In this document: positions 13,584-20,990 of the stretch, in pieces | Position numbering within the stretch: the first letter of the stretch is position 1 | How the letters are laid out: each line of letters opens with the position of its first letter | Source of the DNA: JABDPF01 sp036351575 | GTDB lineage: Bacteria > Pseudomonadota > Gammaproteobacteria > Xanthomonadales > SZUA-36 | Reading direction: 5' to 3' | Length of the DNA stretch: 21,951 bases | Assembly (NCBI GenBank): GCA_036351575.1 | Contig: JAZBPJ010000036.1 | Span: 1 to 21,951 of the forward strand | Translations under genes and position numbers: made by a program | The notes under the pieces: model-generated | What the model saw: the letters and a program-made list of their open reading frames with translations, nothing else | Databases searched by the model: none | What the model was told of the DNA's origin: nothing

Positions 13584-15254
13584 ATGTTCAAACGCACGCT
13601 ACTCGTGGCAGCGCTGGCCGCTGCACTTCCGGCCCATGCCGCAAAAAACAAGTCGATCGAGCTTATGCCGCTCGGAACTTTCGAAACCGGTATCTTCGAT
13701 GACGGCGCTGCGGAAATCGTCGCCTATGATGCAGATGGCTACCGCCTGTTCGTGATCAACGCGGCCGAGGGCTCCGTCGACGTACTGGACATCTCCGATC
13801 CGACCAACCCGTCCCTCGCCGATTTTATCGATGTAACCGAAGACTTTCCCGAAGGTGTCGTCGGTGGCGTAAACAGCGTCGCCGTTCGCGAAGGCCTCGT
13901 GGCCGTCGCGGTCGAAAACGAGGACAAGCAGGCCAACGGCTGGGCCGCCTTCTACACGACCGGGGGCGAATTCCTGGGTTCGGTCGAGGCCGGCGCCCTG
14001 CCTGATGCGATCACCTTCACGCACAACGGCAACTACGCGCTGGTCGCCAACGAGGGTGAGCCGAGCGGCGACTACCTGGTCGATCCTGAGGGCTCCATCA
14101 CCATCATCGACCTGCGCGGCGGCGCACCGGGCGTTGCTGCACATGCCACGTTCGAGGCGTTCAACAATGCGGTCCTTGACCCCAGCATCCGTATCACCGG
14201 ACCGGAAGCCACGGTAGCTCAGGACCTGGAACCGGAGTACATCGCGACCTCCCACGACTCGAAAACGGCATGGGTGACGCTGCAGGAAAACAACGCCATG
14301 GCCATCGTGGATATCCGCTCGGCGACCGTCACCGACCTGGTCGGGCTGGGCCGCAAGGACCACAGCCTGCCGGGCAACGGACTGGATGCCAGCGACAGGG
14401 ACGATGCGATCAACATTGCTAACTGGCCTGTGCTCGGGACGCATATGCCGGACGCGCTCGATTCCTTCCGCGTCAGGGGCCGGACCTACCTGGTCACCGC
14501 CAACGAGGGCGATGCCCGCGAATACTTCTTCGAAGTCGAGAATAAGGAAGCTTGCGAGGCTCAGGGTGGCCTCGACTACGACGAGGACGACGGCTGCCTG
14601 TCCTGGATCGACGAGGAGCGCATCAAGGATCTCGACCTGGACCCGGCCGCTTTCCCGAATGCCGGCGAATTGCAGGAAAACGAGGCCATCGGCCGCCTGG
14701 CCGCGATCACGACGGAAGGCGACACCGACGGCGACGGCGATTACGACGAACTGCACGTCTTCGGCGCCCGCTCGATCTCGATCTGGGATGCAAAGGGCAA
14801 GCTGGTCGCTGACACCGGCGACCTGATGGAGGTGAAAACCGCCGAGGCCACGATGTTCTGTGATGGCGACCTCGAGGATTGCAGCGGTTTCAACAGCACC
14901 AACGACGAAAACGATTCCTTCGATTCGCGCAGCGACGCCAAGGGCCCCGAGCCCGAAGGCGTGGTTGTCGGCAAGGTGCGCGGCGTGACCTACGCCTTCG
15001 TCGGCCTGGAGCGCGTCGGCGGCGTGATGGTCTTCGACGTCAGCAAGCCGTCGATGCCGAAGTACGTCAGCTACGTCAACAACCGCGATTTCGATCCGAC
15101 GGCCGATGTGTCAGACGGCAAGAAATTCTACGGCGACCTGGGCCCCGAGGGGTTGGTCTTCATCAAGCCGGAAGACTCGCCCAACGGCATGCCCCTGCTG
15201 GTCGTGGGCGCGGAAGTCAGCGGCACGACCACGATCTACCAGGTCACTTACTGA
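13584..15254 (+). CDS. Secreted choice-of-anchor-I/beta-propeller protein, possible phosphatase-related function
   Basis: A 556-residue exported protein with a Sec signal peptide (1-19, ending PAHA). The mature part has repeated propeller-blade segments such as LFVINAAEGSVDVLDISDPTNP (55-76), ALVANEGEPSGDY (152-164), TYLVTANEGDAREY (301-314) and GPEPEGVVVGKVRGVTYAFVGLERVGGVMVFDVS (454-487). An acidic DTDGDGDYDE run (380-389) resembles a calcium-binding loop, and two Cys pairs (324/338, 426/433) could form disulfides. The architecture is that of choice-of-anchor-I proteins, some of which are annotated as atypical alkaline phosphatases. The catalytic role is not proven by sequence. A PhoB-box-like promoter upstream supports a phosphate-starvation role. 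No C-terminal anchor is visible, so it is probably periplasmic or released. It is monocistronic and ends at a strong terminator. Confidence 0.82.
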   Translation: MFKRTLLVAALAAALPAHAAKNKSIELMPLGTFETGIFDDGAAEIVAYDADGYRLFVINAAEGSVDVLDISDPTNPSLADFIDVTEDFPEGVVGGVNSVAVREGLVAVAVENEDKQANGWAAFYTTGGEFLGSVEAGALPDAITFTHNGNYALVANEGEPSGDYLVDPEGSITIIDLRGGAPGVAAHATFEAFNNAVLDPSIRITGPEATVAQDLEPEYIATSHDSKTAWVTLQENNAMAIVDIRSATVTDLVGLGRKDHSLPGNGLDASDRDDAINIANWPVLGTHMPDALDSFRVRGRTYLVTANEGDAREYFFEVENKEACEAQGGLDYDEDDGCLSWIDEERIKDLDLDPAAFPNAGELQENEAIGRLAAITTEGDTDGDGDYDELHVFGARSISIWDAKGKLVADTGDLMEVKTAEATMFCDGDLEDCSGFNSTNDENDSFDSRSDAKGPEPEGVVVGKVRGVTYAFVGLERVGGVMVFDVSKPSMPKYVSYVNNRDFDPTADVSDGKKFYGDLGPEGLVFIKPEDSPNGMPLLVVGAEVSGTTTIYQVTY

Positions 15255-15281
15255 TCCGGTCACCTCAAAAGGGGAATGAAG

Positions 15282-15310
15282 AGAGCCCGGGTTACCGGGC
15301 TCTTTTTTTT
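15282..15310 (+). terminator. Rho-independent terminator
   Basis: AGAGCCCGG (15282-15290), loop GTTA, CCGGGCTCT (15295-15303) form a perfect 9-bp stem continuing into a run of T to 15310. It ends the propeller gene and lies between convergent genes. On the minus strand the T-rich tract after the stem is poor. Confidence 0.93.
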
Positions 15311-15316
15311 CGAAAT

Positions 15317-17722
15317 CTAGTCCTGTCCCCGCTGCGACTCACTGCCGGCCGAGGCCATAACCCGTCCCGCCGCCGCGGCGCCGCTGAGAAAGGCCCCCTC
15401 GACCGCCGAACCGTGGCACCAGTCGCCGGCGAAGGCCAGCCGTCTTGCGGCATCCCAGATCGCGCCGTCGTTCAGCGCCTCGCGCGCCCGGGCGTAGCGC
15501 CAGCGGTGCGCCGCCATGCTTTTCACCTCGAACGGCCCGGCGATGGGCAGCGCTCGCGCGGCCTCGATCAACTGCTCACAGACAGCGCCCGGGTCGTCGT
15601 CCAGGTGTTCCTCGGACCAGTCCGGACCGGCGTGCAGTATCCAGGCCTCGCCACCGGGGCGGCCGGGGCGCGAGGCCTGCCCGGACAGCCACCACAGCGG
15701 GCCGTCGTTGACGAAAGAAGCGTCGTAATTCAGCAATAGCGGCCGGTCGAGTTCGGCCATAACCGCCCAGCAGGGACGCATCTCGACTGCATTCAATCTT
15801 GCCGGCAGCGGCACGTTTTCAAACAGGTCCGCGGCCTGCGGGGGCGGCACGGTCACCACCAGCGCATCGGCCGAAAGCGTATCACCGCGGGCCGACTGCA
15901 CGGTCCAGCCGCCTTCGTGTTGAATTCTTTCGACCCGCCAGGACTGGCGGCAATCGGGCAGCGACCCGGCGATTTCCGCGCAGATCGCGTCCATGGAAGG
16001 CACCGCGACGTAACGCTCGGTCTCCCCTTTTTCCTCCGCGACGCCGTCGGTGTTGACCACGGCGAGGCGCCCCGGCCACGCTTCCACCAGGCCCCGTTCA
16101 CGCCATGACACCACGTGCCGCAGAAAACGCGGGTCCCTTGCGGTGAAATACTGCGCGCCGTGATCGAAGCGCGTGTCGCCCGCCAGCCGGCTGCTCATGC
16201 GGCCGCCGGGCGCCCGTCCCTTGTCGACCACCACCACGTCGTGTCCCTGGTCGACGAGTGTTCGCGCTGCCGACAGGCCGGCGAGACCGGAGCCCACCAC
16301 GATCACGCGCTGGGGTTCATGCCCTGGAAATCCCCCGACAACCCGTGCATAGCGGTTCATATCCAGCCGCTCGGCGTGCCGCTTGATCGAACGCTGGCGC
16401 ACCTTGCCGAACACCGGGCCCGGCGGAAACGCGCGGTCGAACTGCCCCAGGCACCACAGCAGGCCGCCGTAGCTGTTCGGGTCGTTGCCGTCCAGCGCGT
16501 AGCGGTGGTTCAGGTCGATCATCAGCTTGAGCGCCCGGGACGGTCGCTGCACCCAGGGCAGAAAAGCCTTGCCCCAGGTCATGCGCAGGTTGTTGTGCAG
16601 TTCACCGCGGCGTAAAAGCGAACGCTGCGCGAGGTCCCAGAGCGGCTGCCCGGTCACGCCGCGCGCCAGGGTCTCCCAGTCGAACGTTTCGGCCCGGGGT
16701 TCGGCCGAATGCTCCTGCAGCGATTCGCGGGCCCAGCCCGGTATCGCCTCGAGCGATTCCAGCTGCTCGCTGTGAAAACAGAAATGGTGCGACAGCTCGC
16801 GCCAGACCAGCAGTTCATCCAGGAACTTTTCGGCGCCCTCGCCGCCCCTGGCCGCCGCGTCGGCGGCAACCCGGAACGGGGAAACACAGCCATAGTGCAG
16901 GTAGGCGGACAGGCGGCTGACGCCGCCCGGCAGCGCGGCGTCGTTGCGCAGCGCGTGGTAGCGGTCCAGGCCATTTTCGAGGTATCGCTTCCAGCGCCGG
17001 TAGCCGGCCTGCGAACCCCCGGGCGTATCGCCGACCGCCGGAATGGAGTGATCGATCCGGCACGCCGCGATGACATCCTCCAGCGGGGAGGCGGGGTCAA
17101 AGGGCTCGAACCCGGGATCACCAGTGAAAGCGCCCGGCCATTCGTCCCGCAGCGGCCAGCCCTGCGCAACACGCTGGAATAACTCGTCCTGGTAGCTGCG
17201 GCGAAACTGGAAAGCGCGCGTCGGGGCTTTTTCCGACCGCGTCATGGGCAGGATGCAGCTGGCGTCCACCTGCAGCCAGGGCAGGTTCGGGTTTCGCGCG
17301 GCGTGGCGCGCATACCACTGCCGAAACGGCGGCACCGGGTACAGCTCGGTGACCACGGCGGCGCTTCTCTCCAGCAAGCGCCGCAGGGGGCCGGGGCCGA
17401 CGGGGTCTTTCGGCAGATGAAAATGAAGCCGCAGGCCGACTGCCTCCAGTTCGGCCGTGAAATCACGCGCCGCTTCCAGGATGAAACGATGGTGCCGGTC
17501 GGAGTTGTAGCGGTGCCGGCCCCCGAGTCCCTGGTAGACCAGCAGTGGCAGGTTCAGCTGCAGCGCGATTTCGGCAGCGGCATCGAGCGCAGGGTTGTCG
17601 TGCGCCCGCAGGGCATGGTGCGCCCAGTAGAGGACAAACTCGCCCTCGCGCCGCGGCTCACCGTGCGAGAGCGGAACGACCCGCTCCTGCAATTCTGGGG
17701 ACAATGTCCACGAACGACCCAT
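15317..17722 (-). CDS. Class II DNA photolyase fused to a renalase-like FAD oxidoreductase
   Basis: This 801-residue protein joins two flavoproteins in one uninterrupted frame. Residues 28-165 are the alpha/beta antenna-binding domain, and about 240-455 the helical FAD domain, with RLSAYLHYGCVSPF (270-283), LVWRELSHHF (305-314) and the class II-like GELHNNLRMTWGKAFLPW (373-390). This part should repair UV-induced cyclobutane pyrimidine dimers using blue light. Residues 472-790 form a second FAD protein, with the dinucleotide motif VVGSGLAGLSAARTL (475-489), APGGRMSSR (504-512) and the C-terminal FAD motif AFAGDWCHGSAVEGAFLSGAAA (763-784). That half resembles renalase-like amine oxidase-fold enzymes. 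Each half is near its usual stand-alone length, so this is a full fusion and not a remnant. The gene starts 3 nt after the DUF3429 gene. The role of the oxidoreductase half is unknown. Reducing or supplying the flavin is one possibility. Confidence 0.9.
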   Translation of the reverse strand: MGRSWTLSPELQERVVPLSHGEPRREGEFVLYWAHHALRAHDNPALDAAAEIALQLNLPLLVYQGLGGRHRYNSDRHHRFILEAARDFTAELEAVGLRLHFHLPKDPVGPGPLRRLLERSAAVVTELYPVPPFRQWYARHAARNPNLPWLQVDASCILPMTRSEKAPTRAFQFRRSYQDELFQRVAQGWPLRDEWPGAFTGDPGFEPFDPASPLEDVIAACRIDHSIPAVGDTPGGSQAGYRRWKRYLENGLDRYHALRNDAALPGGVSRLSAYLHYGCVSPFRVAADAAARGGEGAEKFLDELLVWRELSHHFCFHSEQLESLEAIPGWARESLQEHSAEPRAETFDWETLARGVTGQPLWDLAQRSLLRRGELHNNLRMTWGKAFLPWVQRPSRALKLMIDLNHRYALDGNDPNSYGGLLWCLGQFDRAFPPGPVFGKVRQRSIKRHAERLDMNRYARVVGGFPGHEPQRVIVVGSGLAGLSAARTLVDQGHDVVVVDKGRAPGGRMSSRLAGDTRFDHGAQYFTARDPRFLRHVVSWRERGLVEAWPGRLAVVNTDGVAEEKGETERYVAVPSMDAICAEIAGSLPDCRQSWRVERIQHEGGWTVQSARGDTLSADALVVTVPPPQAADLFENVPLPARLNAVEMRPCWAVMAELDRPLLLNYDASFVNDGPLWWLSGQASRPGRPGGEAWILHAGPDWSEEHLDDDPGAVCEQLIEAARALPIAGPFEVKSMAAHRWRYARAREALNDGAIWDAARRLAFAGDWCHGSAVEGAFLSGAAAAGRVMASAGSESQRGQD

Positions 17723-17725
17723 GGA

Positions 17726-18169
17726 TCACACCAGGTACGCGGATGCGATCAGGACGCCGAAACAGGCGATAACCGCCGAGGTCAGGCGTGAGCGCAAAAC
17801 GATCATCCAGTCGGCGCTGCCGGCTGCCGGCTGAAAACGGTCGGCCAGGCCCATGACGACGAAACCGGCCAGCAGGCCCCAGAGCGCGGCGCGCGGATCC
17901 GGCCACAGCAGGAAAAAGAAGGCCCACAGGCTCGGCAATACGGAAAGGTAGGGAGCGATGCCCCTGAACCGGTCCTTGCCGGTGGCGACACCCCAGCGAA
18001 TACCGCCGAGAAAAGAGAGAATGATGCCGCCGTAAAGCAGAAACGCGCGCTCGGCGTGCGCCTCGACAGGCCCGCTGCCGAAGACATGCAGCAGCGCCAG
18101 TGCTCCGAAAGGCAGCACGCCGGCATAACCCAGCAGCTTGGCGGTTGCCGGAATCGTTCTGGTGCTCAT
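17726..18169 (-). CDS. DUF3429 family membrane protein
   Basis: A 147-residue membrane protein with about four or five helices (12-31, 43-60, 74-90, 94-109, 130-146). YGGIILSFLGGIRWG (46-60) is the hallmark of the DUF3429 family, whose function is unknown. I chose ATG 18169 because it overlaps the stop of the cupin gene as ATGA. An in-frame ATG further upstream would add 22 non-homologous residues encoded inside the cupin gene. It lies between the cupin and the photolyase fusion. DUF3429 genes often lie near photolyase and light or oxidative-stress genes, which suggests a membrane role in that response, but this is inferred. Confidence 0.85.
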   Translation of the reverse strand: MSTRTIPATAKLLGYAGVLPFGALALLHVFGSGPVEAHAERAFLLYGGIILSFLGGIRWGVATGKDRFRGIAPYLSVLPSLWAFFFLLWPDPRAALWGLLAGFVVMGLADRFQPAAGSADWMIVLRSRLTSAVIACFGVLIASAYLV

Positions 18170-18831
18170 CGCAATGCTCCGGTTTTGACCAGAATCGTAC
18201 ACCCTTCGCGGCTGAAGGGCGTGTGCCGGCTCCACGCCGGGTTGCGCAGCCAGCTTCCCGGGCCGTAAGCGCCCTCCTCGTCTTCAAACACACCCTCCAG
18301 CACGAAGATTTCCTCGCCGCCCGGGTGGGTATGGGTCTTGAACACCGTGCCCGGCTCCCAGCGCACCAGCGAGGTGTGCTCCACGCCAAAGGAATGCAGC
18401 GGCATGACGCGCAGGCCCGGCACCAGCCCCGGCTGCCATTCACCGGCGCGGGTTTGCAGGCACACGGTTTCCCGGTCACCCGGATCGAACTGGTCCAGCT
18501 TGACGAACAGTTCGCAGCCATCCGGGCTGCGGGGCGCATGACGGGATCCGGGCGGATTCCTGAGGTAGCATCCCGCCGGGTATTCGCCATTTTCGTCGGC
18601 AAAAACGCCGTCGAGAACAAATATTTCTTCGCCCAGCGGGTGCACGTGCGCGTTGAACGTCGAGCCGGCCGCGTAACGCACCACGCTGGTGACCTGGCCG
18701 GACTCCGCCGCAGCCCGTTCCAGTTTTTTTCGCCAGACACCCGCCGCCGGGGATTTTTCCCACGCCATCTCGGAGGTATCCACGAGCACCCGCTGCGCGC
18801 GGTCCATGTTCAGGGGCTGATGATCATTCAT
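18166..18831 (-). CDS. Bicupin protein with two ChrR-type cupin domains
   Basis: A 221-residue cytoplasmic protein made of two similar cupins. Domain 1 (about 47-112) carries HVHPLGEEIFVLDGVF with metal ligands His62, His64, Glu68 and His98. Domain 2 (about 152-217) carries HTHPGGEEIFVLEGVF with His167, His169, Glu173 and His203. Both sites look intact, so two metal ions may bind. The sequence is like the C-terminal cupin of ChrR, the anti-sigma factor that releases RpoE on singlet oxygen. However, the N-terminal zinc anti-sigma domain is absent, so it is not itself a ChrR-type anti-sigma factor. As first gene of the operon with a photolyase it may act as sensor or dioxygenase in light or singlet-oxygen stress. 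AGGA lies about 10 nt before the ATG. Confidence 0.85.
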   Translation of the reverse strand: MNDHQPLNMDRAQRVLVDTSEMAWEKSPAAGVWRKKLERAAAESGQVTSVVRYAAGSTFNAHVHPLGEEIFVLDGVFADENGEYPAGCYLRNPPGSRHAPRSPDGCELFVKLDQFDPGDRETVCLQTRAGEWQPGLVPGLRVMPLHSFGVEHTSLVRWEPGTVFKTHTHPGGEEIFVLEGVFEDEEGAYGPGSWLRNPAWSRHTPFSREGCTILVKTGALR

Positions 18832-18841
18832 CCCGATGAAT
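18826..18841. promoter_or_regulatory. Palindrome over the bicupin start codon
   Basis: ATTCATC (18826-18832), CC, GATGAAT (18835-18841) is a perfect 7-bp-arm inverted repeat spanning the start codon of the bicupin gene. It could be an operator or an mRNA hairpin that hides the start. A chance event cannot be excluded. Confidence 0.25.
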
Positions 18842-18894
18842 TCCTGTTGTCGCCGGTTGATTCTCTCTCAGAAGTTCAGGCGCCACTGCTAAAA

Positions 18895-18975
18895 CTTTTA
18901 CGTTTTGTATATATATTTTGCTTGAAAAAACTATTTGCATAGTATTGTACATGTATTGTATAGTTTTATACAACG
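18895..18975. promoter_or_regulatory. AT-rich divergent promoter region
   Basis: This block is far richer in A and T than anything else in the window and separates the photorepair operon (-) from the pterin operon (+). For the plus strand, TTGCAT (18935-18940) and TATAGT (18959-18964) with 18-nt spacing are the best pair. TTGTAC (18945-18950) with TATACA (18967-18972) at 16 nt is an alternative. For the minus strand, TATATA sequences near 18908-18915 offer -10 candidates. The direct repeat GTATTGTA occurs at 18942-18949 and 18953-18960, one helical turn apart. Confidence 0.6.
18956..18973. promoter_or_regulatory. Perfect inverted repeat TTGTATA-GTTT-TATACAA (putative operator)
   Basis: Arms at 18956-18962 and 18967-18973 are perfect and separated by 4 nt. 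The repeat overlaps the predicted -10 region of the folX promoter. Two further TTGTA-type half-sites lie just upstream at 11-nt spacing. Together they resemble a cooperative binding site for one regulator. MerR-type light regulators (LitR/CarH) are a candidate from the gene content, not from a verified motif match. Confidence 0.5.
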
Positions 18976-19005
18976 AAATGAGTCACCCGACTTGGAGAAC
19001 AAACA

Positions 19006-19437
19006 GTGAACACCAAACCACGCCGCAGCGGCAACAAGCAGCCGCCGCTGGCGACCATAAGAATCAGCAACCTGCGCCTGCGCACCTTCATCGGCTTCAA
19101 CCCCGAGGAGATGGAAAAGAAGCAGGACGTGGTGATCAACATCGCCATCCGCTACCGCCTGGACGAAGCCGTGCTGGAAGACCGGGTCGAGGATGCCCTC
19201 AACTACAAGACGGTCACCAAGCGGGTCATCGCGCTCGTCGAAGACGGCCGCTTCCTGCTGCTGGAGAAACTGGTCGCCGACATTCTCGGCGTCTGCAGCG
19301 AGCACCCGTCCGTCGCGCAGGCTTCGGTCACCGTCGATAAACCCCATGCATTGAGATTTGCCGATTCCGTCTCGCTGACCCTGGAATATGAAGCCGGGGC
19401 AGCCGGAAACCTACACTTACTGGAGAAAGCCTCATGA
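19006..19437 (+). CDS. folX: Dihydroneopterin triphosphate 2'-epimerase FolX
   Basis: A 143-residue tunnelling-fold enzyme that epimerises dihydroneopterin triphosphate to dihydromonapterin triphosphate, on the path to tetrahydromonapterin. IRISNLRLRTFIGF (18-31), KQDVVINIAI, DALNYKTVTKRVI and PHALRFADSVSLTLEY agree closely with E. coli FolX and better than with the aldolase FolB. The start is GTG at 19006, with GGAG (18994-18997) eight bases upstream. The N-terminal 15 residues are basic and the C-terminus extends some 13 residues beyond E. coli FolX. Its stop overlaps the folE start as ATGA. It is first in the folX-folE-folM operon and faces the photolyase operon. Confidence 0.93.
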   Translation: MNTKPRRSGNKQPPLATIRISNLRLRTFIGFNPEEMEKKQDVVINIAIRYRLDEAVLEDRVEDALNYKTVTKRVIALVEDGRFLLLEKLVADILGVCSEHPSVAQASVTVDKPHALRFADSVSLTLEYEAGAAGNLHLLEKAS

Positions 19438-20126
19438 GCGCAAACCCCCTTTTCCTGACCGGCCGCCCGGCCACGCTGAACGAGGCGCTCAGCCCCGAGG
19501 CGATCCTGGTCCGGGACACGCTGATCGAGCACGGCCTGGAAACGCCGATGATCGACAACGGCCTGACCGCGGACCAGAAGTACGACCGCATTCGCAAGCT
19601 GATGGCCCAGGTGGTCGAGACCCTGGGGCTGGACCTGGCGGACGACAGCCTGGCGGAAACGCCGCACCGCATCGCCAAGATGTACGTGCACGAAATCTTT
19701 TCAGGCCTTGATTACAGCCACTTCCCCAAGCTGTCCCTGATCGACAACAAGATGGGCGCGGACGAAATGGTCAAGATCAGCGACATCGACCTGACCAGCA
19801 CCTGTGAGCACCATTTCGTGACGATCGACGGCACGGCGAAAGTGGCCTACATTCCAAAGGACCGCATCATCGGCCTGTCCAAGATCAACCGCATCGTGCG
19901 CTTCTTCGGCCAGCGCCCGCAGGTGCAGGAACGCCTGACGCGCCAGATACTGGTCGCCCTGCAGGCCCTGCTGGGTACCGACGACGTCGCCGTCAGTATC
20001 GAAGCGACGCATTACTGCGTGAAATCCCGCGGCGTGATGGACAGCAACTCGCAGACCAGCACGACCGCGCTGGGCGGCTGCTTCCGCGAGAATATTCACA
20101 CCCGGGCGGAGTTCCTCGGCCAGTGA
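19434..20126 (+). CDS. folE: GTP cyclohydrolase I FolE
   Basis: A 230-residue zinc enzyme converting GTP to 7,8-dihydroneopterin triphosphate, the first step of pterin and folate synthesis. ADDSLAETPHRIAKMYVHEIFSGLDY (69-94), STCEHHFVTIDG (122-133) and HYCVKSRGVMD (193-203) match E. coli FolE closely. Zinc ligands are Cys124, His127 and Cys195. His126 is in the active site too. The N-terminal 25 residues diverge, as is usual. It overlaps folX upstream (ATGA) and folM downstream (GTGA). Clustering with folX and folM, not with folB, folK or folP, suggests this copy serves tetrahydromonapterin and not primarily folate. A second folE elsewhere in the genome would support that. Confidence 0.96.
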   Translation: MSANPLFLTGRPATLNEALSPEAILVRDTLIEHGLETPMIDNGLTADQKYDRIRKLMAQVVETLGLDLADDSLAETPHRIAKMYVHEIFSGLDYSHFPKLSLIDNKMGADEMVKISDIDLTSTCEHHFVTIDGTAKVAYIPKDRIIGLSKINRIVRFFGQRPQVQERLTRQILVALQALLGTDDVAVSIEATHYCVKSRGVMDSNSQTSTTALGGCFRENIHTRAEFLGQ

Positions 20127-20842
20127 GCAGCGACGCGGTCCTGATTACCGGAGTGGCCAGGCGGGTCGGCCTGCACCTGGCCAACACGTTCCTGGAGCGC
20201 GGCGTGCCGGTGATCGGAACCTACCGCAGCGAGCGCCCTTCCCTGGACGAACTTTCGGGCAGGGGCGCCGAACTGCACCACTGTGATTTTTACGACGAGC
20301 CCCAGGTCGACCTGCTGTGCCGTGAAATACAAAACCGCCACAGCGGGCTTCGCGCGGTGATTCACAACGCCTCCGACTGGATATCCGAGGAAGGCGGACT
20401 GCCTCCCGAGGACGTGATGCGGCGCATGATGCAGGTGCATGTCACCGCGCCTTACCTGATCAACCTGCGCCTGGAAGACCTGCTGCTCAACAGCGGCGCC
20501 GACCATGCCGACATCATCCACGTCGGCGACTATGTCAGCAGCCGCGGCAGCAGCAAGCACATCGCCTACGCCGCCAGCAAGGCCGCGCAGGACAACCTGA
20601 CCTTCTCGTTCTCGGCCCGCCTCGCCCCGAAGGTGAAGGTCAACAGCATCGCCCCGGCGCTGGTCGCCTTCAACGAGGGTGACGACGAGGCCTACCGCGA
20701 AAAAGCGCGCAGCAAGAGCCTGATGCGGCGTGAGGGCGGCATGGAAGAGTTTCAGCGCGCGGTCGACTACCTGATGGAGAGCGAGTACATCACCGGGCGT
20801 ATCCTGCCCCTGGACGGCGGCCGTCACCTCAAGATCGCCTGA
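20123..20842 (+). CDS. folM: Dihydromonapterin reductase FolM (SDR family)
   Basis: A 239-residue SDR that reduces dihydromonapterin to tetrahydromonapterin and can act on dihydrofolate. TGVARRVGLHLA (9-20) is the NADPH loop, with Arg13 and Arg14 favouring NADPH. HNASDW (81-86), Asp136 (GDY), Tyr149 and Lys153 (YAASKAA), VNSIAPALVAFNEGDD and the C-terminal ITGRILPLDGGRHLK all resemble E. coli FolM along the full length. The start is GTG at 20123, overlapping the folE stop as GTGA, and gives the family length. It completes the three-enzyme route from GTP to tetrahydromonapterin, apart from the phosphate-removing step, whose gene is not in the window. Confidence 0.93.
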   Translation: MSSDAVLITGVARRVGLHLANTFLERGVPVIGTYRSERPSLDELSGRGAELHHCDFYDEPQVDLLCREIQNRHSGLRAVIHNASDWISEEGGLPPEDVMRRMMQVHVTAPYLINLRLEDLLLNSGADHADIIHVGDYVSSRGSSKHIAYAASKAAQDNLTFSFSARLAPKVKVNSIAPALVAFNEGDDEAYREKARSKSLMRREGGMEEFQRAVDYLMESEYITGRILPLDGGRHLKIA

Positions 20843-20855
20843 CCCCGCTACCTCG

Positions 20856-20873
20856 CCCGCCCGACGGGGCGGG
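20856..20873 (+). terminator. GC hairpin after folM (weak terminator)
   Basis: CCCGCCC (20856-20862), loop GACG, GGGCGGG (20867-20873) form a perfect 7-bp stem 14 nt after the folM stop. No T-run follows, so it is not a classical terminator. It may only pause polymerase or protect the 3' end. The rest of the 148-nt gap to the aldo/keto reductase shows no gene. Confidence 0.4.
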
Positions 20874-20990
20874 TGAAACTGCCGTTCCGGCCGTTCTGAA
20901 AAGGCCCAAGCGGCCGCGGTTTCCCGGGTGAGCAAACAGGAACGGGCCGGAAAGCTGAAATCGCGCTTTCGGGCGTTGTAAACTTGTCCC

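Noticed and set aside
13599..14756. A 385-codon minus-strand frame opposite the propeller gene
   Set aside because: Antisense shadow without motifs. The plus-strand frame has a signal peptide and propeller repeats.
18170..18235. N-terminal extension of the DUF3429 protein from ATG 18235
   Set aside because: It would add 22 unlike residues within the cupin gene. The ATGA overlap at 18166-18169 fits the operon style.
19006..19437. Dihydroneopterin aldolase FolB assignment
   Set aside because: The same fold, but the sequence follows E. coli FolX along its length and the gene sits with folE and folM.
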